Source: Phylloscopus collybita (taxonomy: Eukaryota > Chordata > Aves > Passeriformes > Phylloscopidae). Taken from it: a DNA stretch of 64,000 nt. The stretch lies in assembly GCA_027886175.1 (NCBI GenBank), contig JAJNNQ010000031.1, forward strand, positions 4,910,501 to 4,974,500, given 5' to 3'. Made by a program: the position numbers and the translations under genes. Below, in pieces: positions 24,295 to 36,962 of this stretch; position 1 is the first letter of the stretch; every line of letters begins with the position of its first letter. The notes under the pieces were generated by a model that worked only from the letters and a program-made list of their open reading frames with translations, did no database searches and was not told where the DNA came from.

Positions 24295-26457
24295 TCATTT
24301 GCCTCCTCCTTGGACTTGGTGGAAAACACCTGAAGCCAGTAAGGATTTAGGAGGCAAGGGTGGACAAAGAAAAGCAGCAGCAGCTTTTTGGTGCTCTAAG
24401 AGACAGCAGTTTCTGGGATTTAATCTAAGAAGAAGGAATAATCAGGAATACAGAGCAGTGCAGAATGAGGGTGAGTGATAATTTATATTTAGATAAAGCA
24501 CATAGTTTGGGGATGAAAGGGGAAAGTGATCTTAATTAAGGGGGGCTTTGAGTCTGGAAAAAGTGTTGCTTTTTATGCTTTGTGAGGGTGAGGCTGGTAA
24601 GGAGTGGAGAAAGGAAATGGGAAAGGACACTACAGAAACCTTGAGGAAGTGATTACACTGAAAAAATATCCAGTTGAGTGAAGATAAGGAAGGTGAGGCA
24701 GGGGATGTTGTCTCTGGTGTTGGTCTCCAGCATTCCTGCCCTTAGGGGCTCCAGAGGTCTCAGGTGTGAGAGCTGTTCTGCTCAGAATTCAATGCACTGC
24801 TTCTGCCCATGTTATAGATTATTCTTGCTGTTGAGTCTCAGGTTGTACTTGGGGGAAGAGTAAAGATTGTTTTCAGTGTTCAGAAACAGAAACATGTTCA
24901 GGTCTGTTGGTAAGAGAAATTTGCTATTTGCTTGCTTGGAGTCTGTGGAAGAGAATATTTAGGGGGTGAAATGGGGTAGGGGTGGAAGGAGTGGGTTTAT
25001 TTTTATGGAAGATCCATTCAAGACAGTTTAAATACAAAACAGAGAAACACCCAAATGTTTTATTAGCCATGGTTGAACTGGGACTGCTAATTGCTCTACA
25101 GAAACGGGAGCACAGCAGTGCTGCAATGACTGAGAGACACAGGAGGGCAAAAGGGAAAAAGAAAAACCTGCCCTGATGCTGTGGGGGTAACCTGGATGGG
25201 AGCTGGTGTTGACCCTGGCAGAGCTGATGATGTTTTTCATCCTCTGAAATGCTTCTGCATTGTTTCTTTGCATTTGGCTGGGAAAGCACAGTGAGTTTTC
25301 ATGGCTTGAACCAGCTCAGAGGTTTATTTGTGTATTGATAAAGCTCCTTGTGATAAGCAATGCTGTCTTTCTATCAGTTGGAATAACCCATATCCAAGGT
25401 ACGTAACTCTTAGAGAAACTTGGATTGAAAAAAGCCTGCATGTGTTATTACTGTGCCGTGTCAAAGAGCTTTTGCCAAGCCAGACCCTGTCCCTGGTGAG
25501 AGCAGGGGAGAATCATAGAGGTTCTTGGATATAAATGGATGGGGAAATGGGTTTGACTGGTTATTTGAAAGTGATTTGTGTGTCTGGGTTTTATCAATTG
25601 TGTTTCCTGAAGCTCGATGCAGCCACTTTGGAAAGCAAAGGCAGAGCATTTCTTCTCTTCAGGCACAGTGTGCTGTATCCACACACCTGGATAACAACTA
25701 CAGCTTTTCCAGTTTGGGATATTCTTTGGTTCTGTGCACTGTTCAGCAAAAATCTTGTTCATGTTTCCCTGTATTTTGGAGAAGAGGTAAAGAGGCTGCT
25801 GAAATGACATAATTTAGTGAGTCTGGAGCATAGATGGGGCCTGGCCCCAAAATTGGTTAGATAAGGTAAATCATTGACTTCCACAGCTGAACATTTTGAT
25901 TTACCTGCTTTAGTTTTCCCTTACTTCTCTGTATACCATAGACTCAGCATTCTCTCTGTTGCATAATATCTTATTTCAAGGTCAAACTTAGACTTGCCTC
26001 AGCCACTTCCTCCATTGTATTAAAATGAATGTTCCTGGCAATGTCAGCAAAATGCATCCGTGTAATCAGCGTCACACAGCGGATCCCTTCTTAATCTGAA
26101 TTGAGGAGCTGGAGCTGGAGGCTGAGTGGCAGCCCCAGAGCTGCTGTGCAATTTGAAATGCCAGGGTTACACCTCGGGATGTTGTAGTGTTCCCTCAAGT
26201 CCCAGAACAATCTAAATTGCTCTTCTCCTTTCCTACCTGTGCTATTCAGCGCTGAGCTTTGTAGGCCAGGGCTAATGGAAAATGTGTCTGCCCAAGGGAA
26301 AAGGGGGAGTCTTGTATCAAGTACTTCCTTCCTTTTAAAGAAGCTTGACTGATTGCTTCTGTTAAAAATTTTATATAAATAGTGATGGGAGCATTCCTTC
26401 ACTGAAATATCTGAAATCTGTAACAAGTTCCTGTTTTGTGCGCGGTTGCAAAGAAAC

Positions 26458-26672
26458 ATCCCTCAAATACAGCTGTATCTTTATTTATTTGAAAAATGGA
26501 AGCTTACCAAACTTTCAGAACCCCCTTTACATAAATGGAAACACAAATATTATTTAATATTTTTATCCCTCAAATACAGTTGTATCTTTATTTATTTGAA
26601 AAATAGAAGCTTACCAAACTTTCAGAACCCCCTTTACAGTAAATGGAAGCACAAATATTATTTAATATTTTT
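26458..26672. repeat. Two-copy tandem duplication, 107-bp unit
   Basis: The first unit (26458-26564) and the second (26565-26672) are nearly identical, both starting ATCCCTCAAATACAG and ending TTATTTAATATTTTT. I count about four differences: C/T near the start, G/A in the AATGGAAG/AATAGAAG segment, a CA/CAG indel in TTTACA(G)TAAAT, and A/G in GGAA(A/G)C. The AT-rich unit has no recognised origin. The small divergence implies a fairly recent duplication. Confidence 0.95.
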
Positions 26673-29600
26673 AAATAAAGAAAACAACAGCCTTTTTGAT
26701 AGATTTTAATTTGAAGTAAATTGATTTTTGTTTTCCCCTAGGCAATTTCTGGCCTTATTTACCTGTTGGCATTAGTGCACTGGTGTGCTCACAAAAGCCA
26801 AGGTGGGACATTAGGTGTGACAAAAGATCCCTCCAATTTGCTCTAAACAGTTGTAAAGGATGTGATAACCACCAGTGAGAGATCTAGAGATTACTGGGAA
26901 CCTCCAAGATAAGACTGTGTCACTAATTAGCTGTTAATTAAAATCTTGATATCTGGCCTGTATCCAGTGGCAATTCCAAACAAACTGATAACATCATTCT
27001 GTAGTGTAGTTCAGTTGTTCTAGAACACTTTACATGATTTTTTTTTTAATTTTTTTTTTTTTACCAGCAGTTGTCACATGGCTAAACTGCTAAAACTATT
27101 TATTTGTTTATTTATTTAACATTTCTAGGAGATAGGTATGAAAAGGGCAGGGTAGGGCACAGGGTCACTCCACAGAATCATGGATATGATGGTGTCTCAC
27201 CTCTAGCTAATATTATAAATTTAAGAAAAATATCTAAACTTAGGTTTTCTTTAGAAGGACATGATATAGTTGAAAGATCTGAAAACAGACCAATCAAAAT
27301 CCCACCAAAAAACCCCAAGCACATGTGCTGTATTTGTTGAGTTTTACTTCACCTATTTACCGTCAGCTATTGCTAGTGTTTCACTCATTTTAATTTCTGA
27401 AAGGATTAATCAAGTATCTTTTATTGCAAGCAGTCCATAATGCCATGCCCAGGTGGTTTGTTCCCTTCCATCTTGAACAGAAGATGATTTTTGTTGGCAA
27501 TTAATTCTGGTTGGTTTCTCAAGATAGATTTCACAGGTTTATTAAACTTTTCCATTAACTTTTTTCAGGGAGGTTTGAGCATCCTCCTGAAGAGATGATG
27601 AAGGGGTATAATTGGAAAAGAAGTTAGAGTTTTCAAGGTGACTCTTGGGTTGGTTTTATTGTTGTTCAGTGCAAAACTCTGCTAGGAACAGAGACTGGAG
27701 CCCACCCTGTCCTGTCTGATGGGCTCCTTGGTGCAAAAGCTCTTTCATCTGGAGAAAGATGTGCTCACACCTGATTGGGGATGAGGTTTCAGAGGGGCAG
27801 TGTGGAATCCATAGGCAAAAGCTTTCCTTTGGTTGGTCTCCTGGCAGAACTTTGGGTGAGCTTTGGCTGAGGAATTTGAGAAGTCTGCCAAATGTTTTGA
27901 TGTACCTGCCCTTAGCCATTAGGCTCCGAACAGAACAATTTGAAACAGTGAGATAAAAATAACAGTTTGTCTGGTGGATGTTGATATCAGCCTCGAGGAG
28001 AGGGCTCTGGTCTGAAACTGCAGTGTGGATGGAGGTGCACACCCATGGATTCAATCAGAGGAGCCTGGAAGGAGCAGGACTTCAAACCCATACAGGCAGC
28101 ATGCCATAAACTTTAATCCTAGGCCAGTCTTCCTTCAGCATGTGTGCTTTGGACCAGAAATGCTGGGGTTTTTCAGGTGTCCCTGAACAAAGACCTGCTC
28201 CATTTGCTTAGGATTTCAGTCTCCTGGAGCTCTCCTGGAGCCTTCCTATGACATCCCTGACGCCACCAGGAATGAGTGAGCAGATGCAGCCTCTGCTGGC
28301 TCGAGGCAGGGTGTTGTTACAGGTTCAGCAGGGCTCTGTTTCTCTGCAAGAGCACGAGCAGGGCTGGCAGTGTGACTCAGACCCTGCTGCACGTGACTGA
28401 ATATCAGAGTGTTCACCCTGCTCACATCCTTGGTTTCATAAAGCGTGTAACAAACAGTCTGAGTGGCCAGATATCTTTTTCTTTTCTGTGGAAACAGGAC
28501 GCTGCTGGTCTTGCACTGAAAGCTTTGCAAAGGTTAATGTCATTTTAAGCAAAGCTCTTTGCTTATTTTATGCTAATCCAATGGAAGTTATATAAAAGTA
28601 ACAACTCTGTGGCTCCTCTGAATGTAATTTTGCTAAGGGGAAGATCCCAACCCTTTTGAAGTCTGGTAAAATGCTACTGACTGGTTCAGCCTTTAACCTT
28701 CTGTGTATCAACCAGACCATGCAAGAAAATAAACTCTTCCTGTGACTTTGACTAAACTTCAGTACATGCATGCAAGTTTTGCAGAACACTAAAACCAGGC
28801 AAAATGCAGCCCATGTACTATTTATACACTGAAGAACTCAAATTTTCTTCAAAGTCAGATCTTCTGCAGTATCATACAATTACTTTCAACTGCTTATATG
28901 CTTTTACTTCCAGGACTTACCTTAAATGTGTTTAAAAGATAGGAAGGAATTTCTACCAGGAGATAGCATGAAAGATCAAATATTTTCCCTGTCTTCATTT
29001 CCTTTATCTCTTTAGAAGGCTTAGAGACAGCAGCAGGTAATTTGGGGTGTACATTTTTGAAGAACATCAGCCTCTAGCTGTTCCCATTACCAAACCAAGA
29101 TTTCAGAAAAATGTGGTCACTTCATAAGGATGTCTGACAAGAACTGCCTTCTTTTGAGGGGAGGAAAAAAAAAAAGTTGTTACTCTTTATCTTCTATTGA
29201 AATAAAAACTGAAATAACTAAAAAGCCAAAAAGCAAAAAAGGAATAATATTCAGCCAACAGAGAATGTATATGAAAAGGTATAACCCTACCAGAGGGGCT
29301 ATTTCAAGGGAGAAAAACACATTCTTGCCTGGCTTTGCCCTTATCCAGCACAAAGTAATTAAAAAGAGGTGGCAGACTTGGGTTTGACAACAAGGAGGAG
29401 TGTGTGCTTGCAGCACTCTGTGTGTGTGTGTGCTTAATCCTACTTTTAAAGTTCTTGAAAGTCCCTTCCAGATTCTTATTTCAGAAAATATTATACAATC
29501 TCTTTGGTGGCTTATGACAATTAGCCATGATTGCAAACAGGTCATCAGTTGTCCAGAAACCAGGCACGAAGTTTGTGTGGGGCAAGAACAGCAGGGGTCT

Positions 29601-31628
29601 GCAGGACTGTAGAAGTTGAATTTGGAGGAATGTGAGGTTTTTCACTCTAATGTGTTCTCATAATAAATTGATCACATAGCATGTTCCTCCCCTTCATCTT
29701 TTCTCTCACTGATACTAAATGAGCAGAATCAATGGTTTTTAGAATGAAAATACTTGCTTCCACTCCAGCATTTTACTTAAAGAAAAAAAGGGGTTTTGCT
29801 TCCATAGATGGGGGCTTGTTTCCATCCTTATGACTCCTTAAATATTCTTGTATTATCAAAACCAGCTATTTAAAAATTAAGGCAACGTGGCTTCTCATTC
29901 CTCTATGCCCCAAATTTCATCCTCCTCTCTCAGCTTTGTGTTTATGGCACCCCTGGGTGCTGGGTGCTGCAAACCCTGGCTCCCCTCCAGCCAGGGCACT
30001 GGTTGGATACATCTGCAAGTCCCAGGCTGTGGAAATTCAGAAAGGAGGGATCATAAACAGATTTGATAGCTTGTTTGAGTTTCATTTGTGTCGTTGCTAT
30101 TTTCCCACATTGCTTTGTATCTGCCCTGTAAAGTGCAGTCCAGTAGAGCCATTAAATCCACTTACATTCACTGTGGATATTAAACATGTAAATTTGAAGC
30201 TGGTGAGAGGAGAAACAAGCGTGGTTGAACTTTTCCTCTCTCCTTTCTGAAATGGCACTGCTCAGGAGTCCCAGAAGGCTAAAGGAAGAAGGTAATATTT
30301 TAATTGCCTTGTATTTCTCCAGGAGATTAATAGTGCTGTCAGTGCAGGAGAGGGCATGAAGCTGAAATACACACAGGATGATGCAGGGTGAGAAATACAA
30401 ACCTCCCTGATGGCTCTGAGGGGCCAAATGCTGCTCCCCTGAGTCCTGTGCACTGTGGGGATTTAAGGCCAGCTGGTTGTGGCTGTGCTGTGCTGCACAC
30501 ATGGACTGGGGGTCCCTTCCAAGTGAACTGTCCTATGTCACCTGCCCCCAGCTGCAGCATGAGTGTGTGTGTGCACATAAATATAGGAATTTGATCAGTA
30601 ATTCCTGCTGGAAAATCCTTAGCTTTGGTGTCAGGGTAACATTTTTAATGAATCTCTGCACCTGAGTCATTGCCAGGGCATAGAGGAAGGAGGGAGCTGC
30701 TGTTGGAGCTGACTAGCAGGTACATTACTGAGGGAGTTTCAGGGGCTTTGAAGCTCTCTCCTGGATTTATTTGTAGCCCTGCTTCTAAATCTGATGCTTC
30801 AATTTCTTATGCTGAATGGTTCCCCCCTCTAATTGTTGTTCTGCTAGCATGAATATGCATCACTGCTTATGGTAGAAACCTGAAGGGCACACAAATAAGT
30901 GGGACCATGTGCTGCTCTCAGTTTTTGGCACTTTTTCCCTCCAATATTCCTCATGTTGACCCTCAACTGACACTGAATATTAAAAAAAAAAAGAAAAAAG
31001 AAAAAAAAGCAAAAGCCTTATTTTAAGGGAAGAAATATTAATGATAGAGAAAGGAAACAACAAAATTTGGGTCCTTGGAGTGTTTTTCAGTTCAGGTTGT
31101 CAGCTGGCAGGGTTGCTCAGCCCAAACAGATGTTCCTGTTCTCAACCGGAGTCCTACTGCAGAGGGACAAACTGGATCTTTCATTGCTTGTATTTCTCGT
31201 GAGAGAGTGAGTGATGTGAAACTTGGTTTGTGCATTACCAGGGAGAAAACAGCTGTTTCCATGAGCTCCAACTCCAGATTTCCAGTAATCTTTCTGCTTA
31301 GCCCTGTGTTGAGACTCTTGCTGCCTGCAAATGCCAGTGGTTTGTACAGCACAAGGTGTGTGCAGAGGGTGGGGAGAGCTGGCCTTTGTGGGTAAATGAT
31401 ACCTGCAGTGCAGGGTATTGGATTTTTTTGGTGTGACTAATGGCTTTTGTAAGTGGAAGTTATGCTGCAGGTCATGCTCATTTCAAAGTCTTCAGTAAAT
31501 ATGTGTAATGGGGTTGGGGTTATTCCTATTCAGAGGACTAAGCATGTGTGAGAAGTGGTACAAACATTTCCTATACATGGGAATTGTCAAACATCTCTTA
31601 CATCAAAGGAAGAAAAGATAGGCTACTT

Positions 31629-31631
<3 letters not shown>

Positions 31632-31664
<33 letters not shown>
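31632..31664. repeat. (AT)n microsatellite, about 16 units
   Basis: An uninterrupted AT dinucleotide run of 33 bp. It is probably polymorphic in length. Confidence 0.97.
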
Positions 31665-31665
<1 letters not shown>

Positions 31666-33564
31666 CAAAGCTCCTATTTTATTTGTCCTTTTAAGAGGTG
31701 GAAGGATGACTCTGCAGAATAATCTACACTATTGTGAGGACATTCTAGTTATTCTCATGTTTTTCCTCAGCAGGAGAGATGGATGTGAGCTTAGTCTCCT
31801 GGTTTTATTCACCCTGGTGAATTCCAGTCATGATTCATTCTCACTAATGAGATCAAAACACAGAGTTCCCCTTCCACTAGCACGCTCCCTCAAAGGCATT
31901 AATTTCTTCTCATATGTATATATATATTGCAAAGCCACAGATGCTTAACCAACCTTTGAGCTTCCAAAAAAAAAAAAAAATTATTTGATTGCACTTTATG
32001 CCAGATGAATGGATGAGGGATTATTCTGCAGCTCAGCTGACAGGAAAGCAGAGCCTGGCAGGTAGCAGCTCTCTGTGAGCTCTGCCAAAGGTCAGTCCCA
32101 GGCTGGGTGTCGGGGCTGATGTAGGACATGCTGATGGAGATAAAGGTGATGAACTCCTATTTTCTAGCTCAAGAAATTGATAGGGCAGCAGAACTGATAG
32201 GAATGTAGTGCAATGCCTTTCTAAATGGGCCTAAATAGGATTGGCACTGCAGAGGTGTTGGCAAATTACGGCGTGTTCACTTCTACCTTTGTGAAATGCT
32301 CATTGCAATTGGTTCTTATTGTTGCCACAAATCAATTGCCTACAGGGCAATTTTTTTCTGTAGCTTGAACAGTCTGGGTTGTGGACAGTGCTGTTTAAAA
32401 TATATTAAAAAAAATAATGAAGTGGTGTTTTGCAAACCAGTTGTTGCTTGATGCAAGTTAAATTCCAGCAGGTGTGTATTGCAGGTGAGGATGATCAACA
32501 CTGTATGACAATCCTGTTTCTAATTTTCTTCTAATTTCCCTGATTGCTTATAAGTTAATTGTGTGTGTAGTGAAAGAAAGACTTCAGAACGCTGCTTCGT
32601 CAGTTAATTAAGAGTAAATCAACACATTTTAAAAGGTGATAAAATAGTTTTTGACTTATATTTATGGTTCTTGAGCTGTACCTGTTTTTTGACATTTCTT
32701 TTTCTTCTTCTGAACTGTGCTCTGCAAACCTGTAGTGTAATTCCAGTTGGCTACCAAATCAGAAGTTAAATAACTGTTCACATGGTAATCAAGAGCTCCT
32801 TTTGTATTTCCAAATCTCTCAAACACCTTTGCACTGCTTTCAGAAGGAATGCTGAGACTGAGGGATGATTTGGTTCTAGTTTGCTAAGGAGTTTACATGA
32901 GTATATATATAATTGCACCTCTTTTTGCCAATTGATTTTATTACAGTGCTTAATGGTTTGTTGAATAGTTTATAGGATAATGAATGTAATTTCCTTGTAT
33001 TATACTATAAATAACTTGGCAAATTTCTAATTAGGATAATCACGGTAGCTTTCTCCACTGCTGTAATCAAGCTTTGCTTTTTGCATCCAAGAAATAATGT
33101 ACATCTATAACAAGTTAGAACAATTATGTTTTTCTAGAGAGTACAAGATTTTGTTGATTGTCTTTTTTTAATAGACTTCCCTTTTTAAATCCTAGCTCTG
33201 GTTCTGCTGAAATGATAATTAGCTCAGTTGGATGAGTTTTATTTACTTGAATATTCTGATTAGAAGAATGAATAAGATAGAACTTTTGTCCCATGTCAGA
33301 TTTTGGAGTTTGCCTTTCTGTAGCATTGGAATACAATCAGGCATTTCCTAGCATAACATATAAAGATATTTTACAACCACATAATGTTAAATGCTTACTT
33401 TGGTTTCAGTTGTAATCTCTAAGTCCATTAATTATGGAAAGTAAAAACATAGAAAAAGTAAAGCAATTCAAGCAAAAGTTTCCAGGAGTTCTAAGGACTG
33501 CATGGAGTGTGGGGGAGCCCAGTGTGCCTGACCTGATCTCCATCACAGCTTAGAGATGCTTGAG

Positions 33565-33770
33565 TCCCCAGCTATGAAGGGATGGCCCTGCTGGAAGGCA
33601 CTTGAAAGATTATCCAGTTCCATCCCCTGCCATGGGCTGGGACACCTTCTGCTATCCCAGGTTGCTCCAGGCTCCATCCTTGGACACTTCCAGGGATGGG
33701 GCAGCCACAGCTTGTCTGGGGGACCTGTGCCAGGGCCTCACCACCCACACAGGGAAGAATGACACATGAG
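33565..33770 (-). mobile_element. CR1 LINE 3' fragment, about 200 bp, eroded
   Basis: Antisense CR1 landmarks appear in order: a degraded GGAAGGCACTTGAAAGATTA, TCCATCCCCTGCCATGGGCT, GGACACCTTCTGCTATCCCA, CCTTGGACACTTCCAGGGAT, GGACCTGTGCCAGGGCCTCA and CACACAGGGAAGAATGACAC. The extreme 3' end is more diverged than in the 18.6-kb copy, which suggests an older insertion. Confidence 0.9.
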
Positions 33771-36567
33771 ACATCAGGACAGATGGAGTTGTGGTTAAAT
33801 CCCCCCTGCCTGTCCTGTGCTGCTGTCCCTTGAGTGTGTTCTCTTTTGTCTGTTTCAGAAGCTGTTGGTTGGAAATGTTTTTCAATTAAGACGATTAATC
33901 AGAAAAAAAACCCCAAACAACCGAGACCGTTTAGGAAGAGATTAATCTTGCCTGTATCTGGAAAGTCATACCCCTTCCAGTGAAACTTTTTCCTGAAGGA
34001 GAGAGTCCTTAGGTGCATGAAGGAATTCCCGAGGAGAAGAGTCTAACTCCAGTTTTTCTCTTTTGAGCAAGACACTGTTTTCTACCACCTACAGCTTCAT
34101 AAAACATTCATAAAGTTTCCTTCTTACCGTATTGCTGTTTTGTAAATGATGATGGATCTACAGAAAGGCCAACCCCTCTTTCCCACAGAACCCAAAAACC
34201 TAGACAGATTCAAATTTATCATTTCCTCTGGTACTTTTGCAAATGTAACCTAGTTTATGTTAAGGGCTGCCTGGTCTCCTGCTATAACTGACAGTGTAAG
34301 TGTCCATTTCATTGCTGAGATCCAGAGCTGTTAACGTGGCTTTCACCACAGCACACAATGTTTCTGCACCTCCTTTGCAGGGCTCGAGCTGCTCTCCCGC
34401 TGCAGTTTTGTAATTATGTCATCAAATACAAATCTAAACATATGGCCATTTCTATAAAATACAGAGCTTGAGGAAACTGCAGAGAGCAATGATGAGTCGG
34501 AAGAAAAATCCAGTGGAAACAGAGTTAAATGTCAATGCCTGCACCGTGCCTAGTTAATATTTCACAGGAATGCTGTCAACTTGTTATGGAGCCCAGAGGA
34601 TTTATACATTTTTCTGACAGATGATCATGATTCCCATCAGTACACTTAATGCCAACATCTGTAGGGTTCTACCTAATTTGGGAAACAAATATATTCTGTC
34701 CTCGTCACGAAAGAATACTTTGTGTGTTCCAGGAAATGCTCATTACCTTGGGGTCATTGCAATTAAGCAGAGGACAGATTTTTCAAGGGATACCATTATA
34801 CTTCCCTTTTGGCTGCTGTCTTTAAATGGAAGTTGGCAGGTGCCAGCTCCTGGTCTTGGCATTGCAGTGAAAAAATGCTTTTGATCATGGGTCTGAGTAA
34901 ACACATGAAAATAAAATATAAACAGGGTCTTTAGGAAAGTGTTGGTCATACTGTTTTTGCTTTATGGGTGAGGAATGTTGAGACTGTATTGTACACAACA
35001 GCTTTATATCCTAATCATCACTTTCTTTAGGCCCCACTGTATTTTATCATTATTATTTTATGCCTTTATTGGTCATTAGGGAAAAATTCTCAAAATTAGG
35101 TTTTCCAACTTTTTCTACATTAAATCATGGCCAGTCTAGATATTAAGGACAAGGACACCTGTATAAACATTCCTTTTTCTTGAATCTCTTCTACCTTCTA
35201 CAGAGCTGATGAAGATCTTCCCTTCAGCCTCTGTTTCATTTTGCTAAATAAATAACTTTCACTTGATCTCTTCTTGTGGTGATCTTTATTCCCCAGATGA
35301 TATTTCAGCAGGCTGGAATTCTAAATTATTTATGTGGGTGTGATAATACTCAAGAAGTTATGCTGCATGTTGGTGCACAGATAAGTTTTGTTTAAACAAA
35401 TGCAGTTGTGTTATACCAGTGTGGCATTACTGAAAGCAGAAATCGAGGGGGAGGAGGAACAGAATTCCTTCTCTAAGAAGCACACCAGAAAACCCAGGGA
35501 AGACAGCCTGCCTGGATTAATGATGTATTTCCATGCCTAGAGCAGGAAAAGTCTGGCCAGGAGCTATGAAAAATGATAACAGGATTTCTCATGAGCTATT
35601 TGAAAAAATAACAGAAAATGGAGAAGATGGGAAATGTTAGCTTGGGTTTGGTAAAGGAAAAGAAAAGACAACTTTTCAAAGAAGTCATTACTTCTAGGTA
35701 ACTCATAAAATTATTTTCTTATAGTTTCTGTAGTTCTGTTTTAAGTTATGTAAAATAACTATATTAAATTTGGTGTTGTTGAATTTTAATTTTTACAGTA
35801 CTTAAGGCAGTTACCTTGAGGGTTGGGGGGAAAATCAGAACTTTTCATGAAGTAGTCTCTTTTATGTTAGTGTTTTTCCAACAAGACTATGACTAGGAAA
35901 ACTTGGAAGGGATTTTACCCTTCCACAGGATTCTATTGGGGCATTTTTAAAATAAAAAGTTTGCTTTGGAGTGATGAATGTCCTGCTATGTACTGAAATG
36001 TCAGCCTTGAGAATGTCTTGGTCCTGTGTTCCTTTGACAAAATAAAGAAGCACAATGGTGTCTGTCAGTGAATCTAATCAGAATAAAAATGAACTTGCAA
36101 GCCAATGGAGTGAGTCTCCCCCACTTTTTTAGGAGCAGCATTGAGTTAAACAGGAGCAATCCTGCATTTGGGTTGGAATGATGAATAAGACTTCACTTTC
36201 AAAGGTGTTTTTTTTCTCTGTCTGCTTGATGCAAACTCAGTGTACCACTGGTAAAAGATTTCTTTTGACTCGCCTGCTTCCTCTATGGATTTGGATGTAC
36301 AGAGGTCCAGTTTCTAGGAGTATGAAAGCTGTTTCACACAAGGTAGTAACTCCTTCATCTGCTTTTTGTTTTGTTTTCATGCTGCTAATTTTTAATATTT
36401 TTAGTTGCCTCTATTTTCATCTCTTTCTTGTCTTCCTTAACATAATTTCAGCTAGTTTTAGCTTCTTTAAGAGCAGCGCTGTTACTGCTGTCCTTTTCCC
36501 TTTTCAGATGAGGGAGAGCTCTTTATTCTCATCAATTTGTCTAGGGCATCCTTAAATCCTGAAATCA

Positions 36568-36962
36568 ATCACATAATAGGTTGGGGAAGAGACCTTTGAA
36601 GGCCATGTAGTCCAACCCCAGGGGCAGGGCAGAGACATCTTCAACTGCATCAGGTTGCTCAGAGCCCTTTCCAACCTGACTTTGAAAGCTTTGAGGGATG
36701 GGGAATCCACAGCATCTCTGGGCAACCTGTGCCAGGGCCTTACCACCCTCACAGGGAAGAATTTCTTCCTGATATCTCATCTAACCCTGCCCTCTGTCAC
36801 TGTGAAGCCATTCCCCCTTGTTCTGTCACTCCAGGCCCTTGTCAGAAATCTCTCTACTTTAGCTCTTGTTTCCAGGCTGAACAGCTCCAACCCTCCCAAG
36901 CCTTTCTGTCTAGTAGTGCTCCAGTTGCTGATCACCTTTGTCGTTTTCTCTGGACCCCATCT
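36568..36962 (-). mobile_element. CR1 LINE 3' fragment, longest copy in the window
   Basis: About 395 bp of antisense CR1. It runs from a degraded ATAATAGGTTGGGGAAGAGA terminus through TCCAACCCCAGGGGCAGGGC, CTGGGCAACCTGTGCCAGGG, CACAGGGAAGAATTTCTTCC, CATTCCCCCTTGTTCTGTCA, CCAGGCTGAACAGCTCCAAC, GTGCTCCAGTTGCTGATCAC and TTTCTCTGGACCCC. The copy reaches further 5' than the others but still lacks any intact reverse-transcriptase frame. Confidence 0.94.

Larger units (their letters stand above)
21456..33564. other. Intronic stretch without recognised genes
   Basis: Contains the octamer pair, two direct repeats, the AT microsatellite and homopolymers (22498-22512 T; 27038-27062 T with one AA interruption; 30980-31008 A-rich; 31966-31980 A). 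The interval at about 21480-21760, next to the putative LTR, is GC-richer with short overlapping frames and could belong to the same insertion, but I see no retroviral motif in it. Confidence 0.65.

Noticed and set aside
26446..26709. Protein-like internal repeat in a + strand frame
   Set aside because: The repetition comes from the 107-bp DNA duplication; the unit is AT-rich and the frame has no homology.
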